A stretch of 64,000 nucleotides of DNA from Clostridium sp. 1001271st1 H5. Its GTDB lineage: Bacteria > Bacillota > Clostridia > Lachnospirales > Lachnospiraceae. Location: positions 186,001 through 250,000 of the forward strand of contig NZ_SPHO01000003.1 of NCBI RefSeq assembly GCF_005845215.1. Direction: 5' to 3'. Shown here piece by piece: positions 1-9,482 of this stretch; the stretch's first letter is position 1, and every line of letters starts with the position of its first letter. The notes below the pieces were generated by a model, which did not search any database, had not been told where the DNA came from, and saw nothing but the letters and a program-made list of their open reading frames with translations. The position numbers were made by a program, and so were the translations under genes.

Positions 1-587
1 ATGAGCTTGCCCAGGATACCGTCCACCCGTCTGCCCAGGAGGGGACGGCATGCCTCGGAATACTTTTGCTTGCTCCGCCTGCGCACATGGAGCATGAAAC
101 CAAAGGACACGGCCAGAATGATGTAAAAGCTCCAGGGAATAGGACCCCAGTGGAACAGCGGATAGGCGGACGCCCAGTCCTGCATGGCTCCCATGTCCGT
201 AATGTGCGGCTCGCCGGCGTAGAGCATCCACTCGCACAGGGAGTAAAACAGTATGTCCGCTGCCAGTCCCGCCGTAAACATCATGGAACCCCACTGGAAG
301 GAGGAGTACTGGGGCTTCTCCAGATTTCCCAGTTTTATGTTTCCATACCGGGAAAACGCCATGTACAGGGAACAGATTAAGGCGCCCAGTCCAAGGAGCA
401 GATAATAGCTTCCAAACTGGTCTCCCAGGAAAAAACGCACGGACCCAAGTACCTGGGAGGAGGCATCCGGGAATAGCATGAACAGGGAACACAGGGCCAG
501 TATGGTTACAAAGGGAATGATGGTGGTGACCCAGTCCAGCCTTTTCTTTAACGGGGTATCTGTGCTGATGTTTTCATTTTGTTTCAT
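1..587 (-). CDS. BCCT-family transporter, N-terminal part (cut by window edge)
   Basis: The minus strand from an ATG at 587, preceded by a GGAGGAT ribosome binding site, stays open for 195 codons and runs off the left edge, so the C-terminal two thirds are missing. Three hydrophobic segments are visible (about residues 19-38, 52-72 and 98-120). The stretch FQWGSMMFTAGLAADILFY followed by SLCEW matches the conserved early-helix region of betaine/carnitine/choline transporters, where W-G/A-x-M-x-F-x-A-G is typical. Such proteins take up quaternary ammonium compounds using a sodium or proton gradient or by exchange. The substrate cannot be told because the diagnostic central helix lies outside the window. 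In gut clostridia these transporters often feed choline, carnitine or betaine metabolism, but no such gene is adjacent here. Confidence 0.8.
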   Translation of the reverse strand, partial: MKQNENISTDTPLKKRLDWVTTIIPFVTILALCSLFMLFPDASSQVLGSVRFFLGDQFGSYYLLLGLGALICSLYMAFSRYGNIKLGNLEKPQYSSFQWGSMMFTAGLAADILFYSLCEWMLYAGEPHITDMGAMQDWASAYPLFHWGPIPWSFYIILAVSFGFMLHVRRRSKQKYSEACRPLLGRRVDGILGKL

Positions 588-712
588 GGCTGTATCCTCC
601 TGGATGTTCAAAAAATAGTTAAAATAAAGTATATTGAACATATTATCATCAGTTACTGGAAAAATCAAGAGGAACTTGTAAAAACATCAATAATTTTGTA
701 AGAAAAAAGGAC

Positions 713-741
713 TGTTAAATTATTGTAATGTTAGCTATAAT
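713..741 (+). promoter_or_regulatory. Putative promoter for the lipoprotein gene at 775
   Basis: TGTTAA at 713-718 is separated by 17 bases from a perfect TATAAT at 736-741. The -35 box is weak. The start codon lies 34 bases downstream with AAGGAGG between. Confidence 0.4.
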
Positions 742-774
742 AGTAGCGTTGACAAAAAGGAGGATTATTATATC

Positions 775-1323
775 ATGCGGAATTTAAAGAAGTTATCATT
801 GATATTATTAGCTTCAGCGGCCCTGCTTTGCGGTTGTACCCAGAGTAACATTGTTTCTCCCAGTAACGGTGTGGTTCAGGGGGACGGACAGCCGGACCTG
901 GAGGTTGATAAAAATATTAACATCGACTGGCAGGAGGTAAGGGAAGACCTCAGGGACCAGTTCCTGGACCCTTACGGCGAGTTTGCTGATTATGTGCTGG
1001 ACCTGGACGCCAAGTATGACGCAGGCAGCAGCCGGGTGGTGGTCCTGCTTCCTGTGACCCACAAGACCACAGGGGACATTGCTGTGATTTATGCGCAGGA
1101 TGTGCTGAAGGCAGTGGGCACCTATGTTGCGGAGCAAAACTTCTATTATGAAGCGCCTGACCCGCAGGATATTGACGGCACCTACTACGGCAGCTATTTT
1201 GACGAGCACGATGTGCTGGTACAGGTGTTCCCTTATGACAAAGAAGGGGATGAAAGCGCATATCTTGTGAATGACGTGGTGAAGGCGGGGGAGCAGAGAG
1301 CCCTGACAGCTCAGCTTCAGTAA
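775..1323 (+). CDS. Hypothetical lipoprotein
   Basis: A 182-residue protein with a type II signal peptide: basic start (MRNLKK), hydrophobic core and lipobox LCGC with the acylated cysteine at about residue 21. It is therefore expected on the outer face of the membrane. The mature part is acidic, shows no repeats, and I recognise no enzyme motif. An AAGGAGG ribosome binding site precedes the ATG. It ends 23 bases before a secreted metallo-beta-lactamase-fold protein on the same strand, so the two are probably one transcript and both act outside the cytoplasm. Function unknown. Confidence 0.75.
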   Translation: MRNLKKLSLILLASAALLCGCTQSNIVSPSNGVVQGDGQPDLEVDKNINIDWQEVREDLRDQFLDPYGEFADYVLDLDAKYDAGSSRVVVLLPVTHKTTGDIAVIYAQDVLKAVGTYVAEQNFYYEAPDPQDIDGTYYGSYFDEHDVLVQVFPYDKEGDESAYLVNDVVKAGEQRALTAQLQ

Positions 1324-1346
1324 AAAAGGATTAAGGAGATATTGGG

Positions 1347-2447
1347 ATGAGGATTGACAGATACTGGAAACAGGCGGCCGCCGGGCTGCTGGCCATCATG
1401 ACACTGACAATGACCGGAGGGAACCTGGACAGCTTAGCCATGACCAACTCCCAACCGTTAAAGGCCCAGGGGCAGATGCTGTCCTCACCGGACAAGATTA
1501 TCATCAGGGACGAAGGGGAGAATGCACAGTCATCCCAGGCAGCGGCAGCCAGCCAGCCGGTGATTCAGGCCAAGGCCCAGATTGCCGCATTTGGTGAGGT
1601 TACCACGCCCAAGACAGATTCCACCTCCCTGTTTGGGGCCGGCCGTCTCACCATGCTGGCCAACCATGACACGTCAGCCCAGCTTCTGTCGGTTATCATT
1701 GAAACCGGGGAAGGCGGACTCATTGTAGTGGACGGAGGCTGGACCAATAATGCGGATTATCTTCTGAACCAGATTAAGCAGAAGGGCGGTCATGTTCAGG
1801 CATGGCTCCTGACCCATCCGGATTCCGACCATGCGGGAGCGCTGGCAGACATCCTGTACAAGCATAACGGGGAGATTACCATTGACGGTATCTATTACTC
1901 CTTTGCTGAGGACAGCTGGTATGCTGAGAAGGACCCTGAGGTTGCCAAGATGGTGGCCTATATCAAGGGAGCCTTCGGCCTGGTTCCCCAGAATATCCTT
2001 CACGGGGATATTGTATCGGGACAGGTCATCCAGGCAGGACCTGCCAGGATTCAGGTGCTGAACCAGGCATATAAGATGAACAATGACTTTGTCAACAACA
2101 GCAGCGTAGCCTACATGGTATCCCTGAACGGGACAAACACAGTGTTCCTTGGGGATTTGGCCAAGTCGGGCGGCGAGCAGCTGATGGCTGACCATGACCT
2201 GAGCGCCCTTAAGTGTGATATTGTACAGGTTGCCCACCATGGTCAGAACGGCGTGGGCTACGAGGTATACAAGGCGTTAAGGCCCAGCGTTGCACTGTGG
2301 CCCACTCCCCAGTGGCTGTGGGACAATGACAACGGCGGCGGAGCCGGTAGCGGTATATGGGTGACGCAGGAGACAAAGAACTGGATGGTCCGCCTTGGGG
2401 TGAATGCAAATTACTGCATCAAGGACGGAGACCAGGTGATTGAATAA
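1347..2447 (+). CDS. Secreted metallo-beta-lactamase-fold hydrolase (ComEC/Rec2-like domain)
   Basis: 366 residues. The N-terminus has a signal peptide-like segment (about residues 1-31), followed by a low-complexity linker rich in Q, A and S to about residue 85. The catalytic domain carries THPDSDHAG near residue 157, the metal-binding H-x-x-x-D-H motif in the form typical of the soluble domain of ComEC and related MBL proteins, then FLGDL near 268 and VAHHGQNG near 297, which supply further metal ligands. The protein probably hydrolyses a phosphoester or similar bond outside the cytoplasm; the substrate cannot be inferred. AAGGAGA precedes the ATG. It appears to form a two-gene unit with the upstream lipoprotein and is followed by a strong terminator. 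Confidence 0.8.
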   Translation: MRIDRYWKQAAAGLLAIMTLTMTGGNLDSLAMTNSQPLKAQGQMLSSPDKIIIRDEGENAQSSQAAAASQPVIQAKAQIAAFGEVTTPKTDSTSLFGAGRLTMLANHDTSAQLLSVIIETGEGGLIVVDGGWTNNADYLLNQIKQKGGHVQAWLLTHPDSDHAGALADILYKHNGEITIDGIYYSFAEDSWYAEKDPEVAKMVAYIKGAFGLVPQNILHGDIVSGQVIQAGPARIQVLNQAYKMNNDFVNNSSVAYMVSLNGTNTVFLGDLAKSGGEQLMADHDLSALKCDIVQVAHHGQNGVGYEVYKALRPSVALWPTPQWLWDNDNGGGAGSGIWVTQETKNWMVRLGVNANYCIKDGDQVIE

Positions 2448-2483
2448 AGGGTATCATGAATACGGCGTGAAATAAAAAAAGAA

Positions 2484-2532
2484 CAGCGGCCCCTTTTCCG
2501 GAGGATTCAGGAATAGGGGCCGCTGCTTTTTT
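2484..2532. terminator. Bidirectional intrinsic terminator
   Basis: Perfect inverted repeat CAGCGGCCCC (2484-2493) / GGGGCCGCTG (2516-2525), with A-run before and T-run after. It serves the convergent genes ending at 2447 and 2537. Confidence 0.9.
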
Positions 2533-2536
2533 GTGT

Positions 2537-3520
2537 TCAGTCATCTGCGCAGGGAAGTCCGCTGTGGTAGGAATAGTTGCCCAGCTCGGACAGCAGGTTT
2601 TCAAGGGCGTTCAGCTTCAAGGGCTGTCCTGTTTCCAGCATGGAGTTAATCATGTAAAAGATGGTGCTCAGCTTCCCCAGGGACTGTCTGAACAGGTCGG
2701 GGAAGGAGGATTTGGAGGCAATGCTCTTGTCCCATGGGTTGCACCATGTCTCATGGTGCAGGTTCAGGCTCCAGGCCGGGTTCTCCACCGTGTCCGTAAC
2801 CAGCTTGCTGGAAGCCACGGGATTCTTAAGGAACAGGGATTCAAAAAATGCAATCCTGTCCTTTTTCCTGCTGTTGGGGTCCGACAGGGTCCTGCATCCA
2901 AAACGGAGGGCCAGGATGGAACGGTGTATCATGGGCGCCGTGACCTGGTAGCGGTTTTTGTAGCTCAATGGATAGAATGCCTCGTTGATGCAGTCTGACA
3001 GGAACTGGGAAATAAATTGGGTTTCCATCCCATTCAGACAGATGGTTGCTGCCTGGTTAAACTGGGACGGCTTCTTCCTCTTATACTTCTGGAGGAGAAG
3101 GGCGTCGATGTCGTTCTCCAGCTTGGCATGGAGCCCGTGGTAATAGGAACCCGGGTTATTGACATCGTATTCAATACGTCCGTATACATAGGGGTGGCAT
3201 ATGGAGTCACCGATATAATGGCAGATAAAGCCGCACATGTAGGCCAGGCCTTCCTCGCGCTGCTGCCTGGAACCGATTCGGGTAAGCTGCATGAAACAGC
3301 AACGGAAAAAGTCATTGACATGGTGTTCATGCATATAGGAACCTACATTGCGGTGGTCTCGATGGCGCAGGATGGGCAGATTATAAAAAAACATGTCCGG
3401 TCCCTGGAGACCCAGCTGATAGAGCCACCGATACTTGGCAATGATAAACTTCAGATTATTCTGAGGCATATCATTGTATGCTTTCATGCCCAAGACGTAG
3501 TGTGTTGTGAAACCTGGCAT
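2537..3520 (-). CDS. Zinc-dependent phospholipase C family protein
   Basis: 327 residues from the second of two close ATGs. The upstream ATG at 3526 sits only one base after the AGAGG ribosome binding site, whereas the ATG at 3520 has a spacing of about seven, and MPGFTTHY is the usual start of this clostridial family. The protein is rich in histidines placed as in zinc-dependent phospholipase C/S1-P1-like folds: TTHY near the start, HRDHRN, MHEHHVNDFF, FICHYIGDSICHPY near residue 90 and YYHGLHAKLEND. It probably binds a trinuclear zinc centre and acts on phosphoesters. There is no signal peptide, so it may be cytoplasmic, unlike the secreted toxin members. It stands alone between two terminator or promoter regions. 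Confidence 0.8.
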   Translation of the reverse strand: MPGFTTHYVLGMKAYNDMPQNNLKFIIAKYRWLYQLGLQGPDMFFYNLPILRHRDHRNVGSYMHEHHVNDFFRCCFMQLTRIGSRQQREEGLAYMCGFICHYIGDSICHPYVYGRIEYDVNNPGSYYHGLHAKLENDIDALLLQKYKRKKPSQFNQAATICLNGMETQFISQFLSDCINEAFYPLSYKNRYQVTAPMIHRSILALRFGCRTLSDPNSRKKDRIAFFESLFLKNPVASSKLVTDTVENPAWSLNLHHETWCNPWDKSIASKSSFPDLFRQSLGKLSTIFYMINSMLETGQPLKLNALENLLSELGNYSYHSGLPCADD

Positions 3521-3690
3521 CGGCATACCTCTTTTCTATTGGATTCTTGCAGTTGTTCCTATCTCATATTCTATCATAAACAACTGTGAATTGCGAGCCG
3601 GAAACAAAGAAAATTCCTTCCAGCGGTCATAGTCAGGGGAACTTTGGAATAAGACATTTATAAGAAGCAAGCAGGGCAGGTTTAACTGGG

Positions 3691-5091
3691 ATGATGAATG
3701 TATTAGAGCAGGTCCACCAGATGGTGTGGGGACCGTGGACCCTTGTCATATTCCTTGGGGTGGGGATATTCTTTACCCTGAAATGTCATTTTTTCCAAAT
3801 CAAAGGTTTTTTATTCTGGTGGAGCCACACGGCAGGACGGCTCATATCAGGGGAAGCATCCAAAAAAGAAGGCGGGGACGGGACCGGAAAAGGAAAGGGA
3901 ATCAGCCAGTTCCAGTCGGTCTGCACCGCCCTGGCGGCAACAGTGGGCACAGGCAATATAGCAGGCGTGGCAACCGCGCTAACGGCAGGAGGGCCCGGAG
4001 CCCTGTTCTGGATGTGGGTGTCGGCCCTGATTGGCATGATAACCGCCTATGCGGAAACCATGCTGGGTATACGGTACCGTTACAAGGATAAGGAGGGACA
4101 CTACGTATGCGGTCCCTTTGTGTACATGGAACGGGGGCTGGGGCTCAGAGGGATGGGAGTGCTCTACAGCTTCCTGTGTCTGATGAGCTCCCTTGGAATG
4201 GGAAGCATGGTCCAGGCCAACTCAGCCATCAGCACCATGGAATACACCTGGCATGTGCCGGCCCTGACAGGAGGACTAGTATTTACCGGGCTTCTGGTGC
4301 TGGTCACCTGGGGCGGAATCCGAAGAATCGGAAATGTGGCTGAAAAGCTGGTGCCGGCCGCCTCCGGAATCTACATTGTATTTTCCATGATTGTGATTTT
4401 GTCCTGTTTGGACCAGATACCCGGAGCCCTGGCCTCCATGGTGTCCTCAGCCTTCCGGCCGGAGGCAGCGGCAGGAGGGACCGCCGGATATGTAATCAGC
4501 CGCAGTGTGCGTTACGGCATCTCCCGGGGCGTGTTCTCCAATGAGGCAGGTCTTGGAACACTGGCAGTGCTCCACGGGCCTGCCGAGGGCACCACGCCTC
4601 ATGAACAGGGAATGTGGGCCATGTTTGAAGTGTTTTTTGACACGGTGGTCCTGTGTACCCTGACGGCCCTGGTAATCCTGTGTATGACCGGTTCCAATCC
4701 CGAGAGCATACCCTATGAGGGGGCGGCTCTTGCCGCCTGGTGTTTCAGCGGCCGTCTGGGAATCGTGGGGGAATATCTGGTCAGCGGCTCCATGGTGGTA
4801 TTTGCCTTTGCCACCATTATGGCCTGGTTTTATCTGGGAAGGCAGGCTGCCGCCTATTTTATTAAGGGCTGCGGCATGGGAGAGGGCGCCCAGCGCCTGT
4901 TTGCATCCAAGGTATATCCTCTGCTGTTTATTGCAGCTGTATTTTTAGGAAGCGAGGCCAGGCTGGCCCTGGTATGGCTGCTGTCGGATATATGGAACGG
5001 TCTTATGGCATTTCCCAATCTTACGGCCCTGCTGTTTTTGTCAAAGGAGGTCACGGTGCCGGAGGGATACGGGAAATCAGGAGGAAGATAG
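3691..5091 (+). CDS. Sodium:alanine symporter family protein (AGCS)
   Basis: 466 residues with about ten hydrophobic segments. Family signatures are present: ALAATVGTGNIAGVATAL at about residues 80-97 and the motif GVFSNEAGLGTLAVLHG at about 280, equivalent to the SNEAGLG motif of amino-acid/sodium symporters. The protein imports alanine, glycine or a similar small amino acid with sodium. A possible GCAGGG lies upstream of the ATG-ATG start; either methionine could be used. The gene is monocistronic, with stem-loops after its stop. The sodium gradient it uses may be supported by the decarboxylase operon at 59-64 kb. Confidence 0.9.
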   Translation: MMNVLEQVHQMVWGPWTLVIFLGVGIFFTLKCHFFQIKGFLFWWSHTAGRLISGEASKKEGGDGTGKGKGISQFQSVCTALAATVGTGNIAGVATALTAGGPGALFWMWVSALIGMITAYAETMLGIRYRYKDKEGHYVCGPFVYMERGLGLRGMGVLYSFLCLMSSLGMGSMVQANSAISTMEYTWHVPALTGGLVFTGLLVLVTWGGIRRIGNVAEKLVPAASGIYIVFSMIVILSCLDQIPGALASMVSSAFRPEAAAGGTAGYVISRSVRYGISRGVFSNEAGLGTLAVLHGPAEGTTPHEQGMWAMFEVFFDTVVLCTLTALVILCMTGSNPESIPYEGAALAAWCFSGRLGIVGEYLVSGSMVVFAFATIMAWFYLGRQAAAYFIKGCGMGEGAQRLFASKVYPLLFIAAVFLGSEARLALVWLLSDIWNGLMAFPNLTALLFLSKEVTVPEGYGKSGGR

Positions 5092-5251
5092 CAGCTTCTT
5101 TCCGGCATTCACACTTCGTTCATAATTCATTCAAAAACCTTTTACACAATCAACATTATTTCTTCATGTTTGGCTTATATACTGTAAACATAGCAAGTTA
5201 GTAATAACTGCAAAGCCAAATAATGCTTACAAGATTTTTTTCATAATACTC

Positions 5252-5275
5252 GAGCTGATAAGTATTTATCAGCTC
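5252..5275 (+). terminator. Stem-loop after the symporter gene
   Basis: GAGCTGATAA (5252-5261) pairs perfectly with TTATCAGCTC (5266-5275). The following sequence is TCCTCCCTTTTAAT, so the U-tract is poor; it may be a weak terminator or mRNA-stabilising hairpin. Confidence 0.55.
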
Positions 5276-5302
5276 TCCTCCCTTTTAATAATACTTTTTT
5301 CC

Positions 5303-5337
5303 AAAAAACGTACCATCCGCCGGATGATACGTTTTTT
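5303..5337. terminator. Bidirectional intrinsic terminator
   Basis: A hairpin with arms ACGTA / TACGT and ATCC / GGAT, flanked by six A on the left and six T on the right. It separates the symporter gene from the convergent EAL-protein gene. The stretch 5092-5387 holds only this and the preceding hairpin. Confidence 0.8.
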
Positions 5338-5387
5338 ATTTGGCCTTAATATTTAACACGCGGGCGCATGTTCAGTTTTGACTTGGT

Positions 5388-7691
5388 CTATGAACGGGCG
5401 GGCGCCGTATCTGAGCCCTGACGGTACAGATAACGCGTTTCAAATTCAGCCATGGGCAGCGGCGCGGAAAAGACATAGCCCTGGACCATGTCGCAGCCCA
5501 TGGACCGGAGAAGGTCCACCTGGTCCATGGACTCGATGCCCTCGGCCACGGTCTTTGCCTTCAAATGCCTGGCCAAATCAATCAGGCATGCTATAACATC
5601 CTTTGCCTTCCGGCCCGACATGTTCAGGAAGAAGGAGCGGTCCAGCTTCAGGGAATCCACATCAAATTCCTTCAGCAGCCCCAGAGAAGAAAAGCCGGAA
5701 CCAAAGTCATCCAGGGAACACAGAAAACCCATGCTGTGCATTTCCTGGATGGCCTGTCTGACGGTTCTGATTTGCTGGTTGTCAAAGAAAATGGACTCCG
5801 TCAGCTCAAATTCCAGGACATTGTCAGGTATACTGAAGCGGGAGGCGATTCCGGCAAAGGTATCCAAAAAGCCGGCGTCCCGGAAATGCTGGCGGGACAG
5901 GTTGACAGAAACCGGCACAAGCGGCAGACCGGCCTGTTTCCATCGCTCCATGGCAGCGCATACCTCTTCAAACACATAGAGGTCCAGCCTGCATATTTTT
6001 CCATTGCTCTCAAAAAGGGGTATGAATTCAGATGGGAAGATGATTCCCCTTTGAGGATGGTTCCAGCGCACCAGGGCTTCGGCTCCTTCCAGCAGGTTGC
6101 TCTTAAGGCCGATTTTCGGCTGCAGATAAACCTGGAAATGCCGGTTTTCAATGGAATCCTCAAACAGTGCGTTTAACTCCTGCTCCAATTTCAGGTGCCT
6201 GGTCAGGCTTTCATTATAGAAGGAACACTCATGGCGTATATCGGTCCCGGAGTTTTGCAGCGCCAGCCGGGCGTGGTCCTGGAGCAGGGTAATCTCCTGG
6301 TCCGGGTCATTTACAAGACAGGCCCCCTGCTTAAAGGACAGGGCCAGAAAGGGAAGGTCCGTGTCTTGGAAGGTATTGATATCATGAATCATTTCATTCA
6401 GACGGCACTGCAGGGCTGCCTGGGTGTACTCCTTCAGGCAGAGAAAGAAATGGTCTGATTCGCCTCTGGCAACGAATTCGTCCTGGGCCTGCCGCACATG
6501 CTGCTTCAGCACCCTGTATATATAGGAGAGGGTCTGATTGCCGGTCGGGATGCCAAACTGTTCATTGACCAGCTTAAATCCGCGGACATTCAGCAGCACA
6601 ATGGAATAGGAGCAGGGCTCCATGGTCTTTGAGAGCTCCCTGTATCTAGCCTGGAAGGCGGCGTTGTTGAGCCCGCCTGTGAGCGGGTCGCTGTAAGCAA
6701 TCAGCTCCAGCTGCCTTTTGTGGGCATTATAGAACCGGAATACTGCAAATAAAAAGAGGGAAAATATAAGTATGGTAGCCCCTATGATAACAAAGGACTG
6801 CAGGATGTACCGGCTCAGACCGCCGGATATGATATCCGCCGGAATAATGGTCAGCAGGAACCAGTTGTTCAGGTTCAGGGCATTATAGGAGAGGACCAGT
6901 TCCTCCTTTGTGACGGCAGTGAATCTCAGTATGCCGTCCCGGTTTTCCGCCATATCCTTCTGCATCTGCCGGATATCTGCAATCACCTGTTTGTTTTTTT
7001 CGTTTTTAAAAATATCGTCCAGCTGTAAAAACGGCTTTAAGTCCGTAGGAGCTATGACCACCTGCCCCCGGCTGTCCACGATGCAGCTCAGCATCTGGCC
7101 GCTGAAGCTTTTGGAGGAAATCAGGGACTGCATGTTTTCTTTGCTGCGCATTCCCACCAGCACCCCGCCTACCTGGCCGCCGCGGTACACGGGCACGGAA
7201 TAAAAAATGCTTTTGCCTCCCATGTAGCTGGCCTGTATATTGCCCTGGAAGGAGGACTGGATACTGGGAAGGCTGAGAAAGTCCTCGGGATGGGCCGGGA
7301 CTTTGCCTGACTCTGTTTCAGAGGCTACAAACCGCTGCTCTTTGTCAAACAGAATCAGAGGGTCAAATTCCAGTATCTGCGCTTTGCGGGTCAGAAAGCC
7401 GGATACCGCGCCCATATCCTGGGTTTCCGTGAACTGTGACAGACTGTCTGCCGTCATGACCAGGTTGATTATTTTGTGGTTAATGGCGTCCCGGATGTCC
7501 CGGGAGAGCTGGGATGTCACATCCGTCAAATATTCCTGGGTCGTGCTGTCCAGCGCCACTTGCAGCTTTGCGGCATTCCAGATAGAGAGCGCAAAAACTG
7601 AAATCAGTACCAGGGACAGGAATCCTATGCTCCATCCCCTGCTGAATATTGGTTTGTGATAATCGGATATAAAATCATCTGCTTTTTTCAT
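5388..7691 (-). CDS. Membrane c-di-GMP phosphodiesterase with extracellular sensor, degenerate GGDEF and EAL domains
   Basis: 767 residues. Transmembrane segments at about 20-40 and 285-310 enclose an extracellular region of about 240 residues that looks like a dCache sensor. A GGDEF-type domain follows (about 335-500), but the signature is replaced by ARGESDHF, so cyclase activity is unlikely. The C-terminal EAL domain (about 515-755) keeps the catalytic set: EALVRW near residue 538, SVNLSRQHF, FELTES, DDFGSGFSS, LKLDRSF, AEGIES and QGYVFS. The protein should therefore degrade c-di-GMP, perhaps with the degenerate GGDEF domain binding GTP as an activator. No neighbour shares the strand, so it is probably transcribed alone. 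Confidence 0.9.
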   Translation of the reverse strand: MKKADDFISDYHKPIFSRGWSIGFLSLVLISVFALSIWNAAKLQVALDSTTQEYLTDVTSQLSRDIRDAINHKIINLVMTADSLSQFTETQDMGAVSGFLTRKAQILEFDPLILFDKEQRFVASETESGKVPAHPEDFLSLPSIQSSFQGNIQASYMGGKSIFYSVPVYRGGQVGGVLVGMRSKENMQSLISSKSFSGQMLSCIVDSRGQVVIAPTDLKPFLQLDDIFKNEKNKQVIADIRQMQKDMAENRDGILRFTAVTKEELVLSYNALNLNNWFLLTIIPADIISGGLSRYILQSFVIIGATILIFSLFLFAVFRFYNAHKRQLELIAYSDPLTGGLNNAAFQARYRELSKTMEPCSYSIVLLNVRGFKLVNEQFGIPTGNQTLSYIYRVLKQHVRQAQDEFVARGESDHFFLCLKEYTQAALQCRLNEMIHDINTFQDTDLPFLALSFKQGACLVNDPDQEITLLQDHARLALQNSGTDIRHECSFYNESLTRHLKLEQELNALFEDSIENRHFQVYLQPKIGLKSNLLEGAEALVRWNHPQRGIIFPSEFIPLFESNGKICRLDLYVFEEVCAAMERWKQAGLPLVPVSVNLSRQHFRDAGFLDTFAGIASRFSIPDNVLEFELTESIFFDNQQIRTVRQAIQEMHSMGFLCSLDDFGSGFSSLGLLKEFDVDSLKLDRSFFLNMSGRKAKDVIACLIDLARHLKAKTVAEGIESMDQVDLLRSMGCDMVQGYVFSAPLPMAEFETRYLYRQGSDTAPARS

Positions 7692-7887
7692 TTCCAGGTA
7701 TACTCCGTAATTCTATGAATGTGTAATAGAAAGAAGGCTTGATGGTTTCATTTTAAGTGACTGTACCTGATAAATCAACGCAATATTTGTGTACATATGC
7801 ATATAGTATCGGAATAAATTTGTGGTATAATACAGTCAAACGGCACAGGCGGACATATGGGCAAAATAAGGCCGGGGAGGGCGGTAT

Positions 7888-9390
7888 ATGGAAGGGAAAA
7901 AGACGCTGCATGATTATTTATATGAGAATCTGAAGGAACAGATTCTGACCGGGTATTATAAATACGGCGGAACCCTGCCATCCATGAACCAGCTGTGCGA
8001 GACCTACCATGTGGGTATCCGGACAGTGAGGGACGTACTCGGGGAACTGAGGGACCAGGGAATGATACGGACAGAGGAACGAAAGCCTTCGGTGATAGTG
8101 TACCGTAAACCGGAGAAAGGGGATGCCGGGTCCGATGTACTGTCAGTGCTTCAGCGGAAGACCTCGGTTCTGGCGGTATATGAGACAATGGAGCATGTGA
8201 TGCCCAGGCTGTTTGCGTGTTCCGTCCAGGCCTGCGGCACGCAGACAGCCATGGAGCTTTTCAGGCATCTGAAAAGGAGCAGGAGGAAGGAGGTATATAC
8301 CAGATGGAAGTCCTCCTCCAATGTACTCTACAACCTGCTGGATGCATCCCGCAACCTGCTGTTCAGGGATATATTTACCAGCCTTGAGATTGGGGCCAGA
8401 ATTCCCTTTTTCCTAGAGCCGGAGTACAGGCCTCCCTTTCCATCCTGCTGCAGTGAATACGATGACCCCATGTGGATGGCCCAGGCAGTGGCCACAGGCG
8501 ACATCCAGGTGATTCAGGAACGGTTCGCGCGCATGTACCGGTCCCTTAGGCATGACATAAAGCTGTATCTGGAATGGATTGAGTCCGGGATTGGAACAGG
8601 GAATATAGAGCAGAAGAGCAGCTATTCCTGGAATGCGGAACGGGGAAGGGACCACTACTATATGCAGATTACCCGCGACCTGATTGACCGCATTGGCCTG
8701 GGCATTTATCCGGACGGCTCCTTTCTTCCGCCGGAAGCTGCGCTGGCCCGGGAATACGGAGTATCGCTGGCCACCATACGCAGGTCCATGTCCATGCTGA
8801 ACCGGCTGGGCTTCTGCCGTACGTACAATGTAAAAGGAACCCAGGTGACCCTGTTTAATGACCAGGCCACCCTCCTGTCCATGAAGAATAAGGTCCATAA
8901 AAAGGATAACCTTTTGTACCTGAGCGGCCTGCAGTTCATGGCGCTGGCCTCCGGTCCGGCTGCATTGATGGCCGTGCCTTTAATCGGGAAGGGGGAGATA
9001 GGGTGTATGGAACAGGAGCTTGCCGGTCCCTATGCGGTTCCCATCAGCATCCTGATGCGCCATATCATTGCCGCCCTGCCCCTGGAGCCATACAGGATTA
9101 TACTGCAGCAGGTGGGCAGCATACTTCATTGGGGGTATTATTATTCCTTTTATGAGGAGGGAATCAAGGCAGGCAATGAGCTGAATCAAATCAGCCATGA
9201 GGCGTTTCTGTGCCTGAAGGCCGGAAAAGCAGAAGAATTTGCCCGCCTGGTGCCGCAGTGCTACTGCCATGCACTGGAGCTTGTGCGCGATTCCATGGCG
9301 GTCTGGGGGATTTCGGAGGCAGGGCTGCTTGTGACCCCGGATGAGAGCCTGAGACTGGCAGGAGGACCGGGGGAAGGACAGCAGGTGTGA
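7888..9390 (+). CDS. GntR-type regulator with two winged-helix domains
   Basis: 500 residues. The N-terminus (about 5-75) is a GntR winged helix: LYENLKEQILTGYYKYGG, SMNQLCETYHVGIRTVRDVL. A second copy with the same layout lies at about 255-325: ITRDLIDRIGLGIYPDG, PPEAALAREYGVSLATIRRS. The regions between and after the two copies have no aminotransferase, UTRA or FCD features that I can recognise. A regulator carrying two GntR winged helices in one chain could bind two sites or a tandem operator as a monomer. It starts at an ATG after GGGGAGGGCGG. A perfect TATAAT at 7826-7831, without a clear -35 box, lies 56 bases upstream. The gene is divergent from the EAL gene, which is a candidate target. 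Confidence 0.75.
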   Translation: MEGKKTLHDYLYENLKEQILTGYYKYGGTLPSMNQLCETYHVGIRTVRDVLGELRDQGMIRTEERKPSVIVYRKPEKGDAGSDVLSVLQRKTSVLAVYETMEHVMPRLFACSVQACGTQTAMELFRHLKRSRRKEVYTRWKSSSNVLYNLLDASRNLLFRDIFTSLEIGARIPFFLEPEYRPPFPSCCSEYDDPMWMAQAVATGDIQVIQERFARMYRSLRHDIKLYLEWIESGIGTGNIEQKSSYSWNAERGRDHYYMQITRDLIDRIGLGIYPDGSFLPPEAALAREYGVSLATIRRSMSMLNRLGFCRTYNVKGTQVTLFNDQATLLSMKNKVHKKDNLLYLSGLQFMALASGPAALMAVPLIGKGEIGCMEQELAGPYAVPISILMRHIIAALPLEPYRIILQQVGSILHWGYYYSFYEEGIKAGNELNQISHEAFLCLKAGKAEEFARLVPQCYCHALELVRDSMAVWGISEAGLLVTPDESLRLAGGPGEGQQV

Positions 9391-9482
9391 GATAAAGGCG
9401 GACAGAGATAAGCCGTGCTGGACAAAGCCGCCGGAATTTGCTATAGTGGATAAAGATTCTAATTGAAAAAGGAGAAAGAAAA

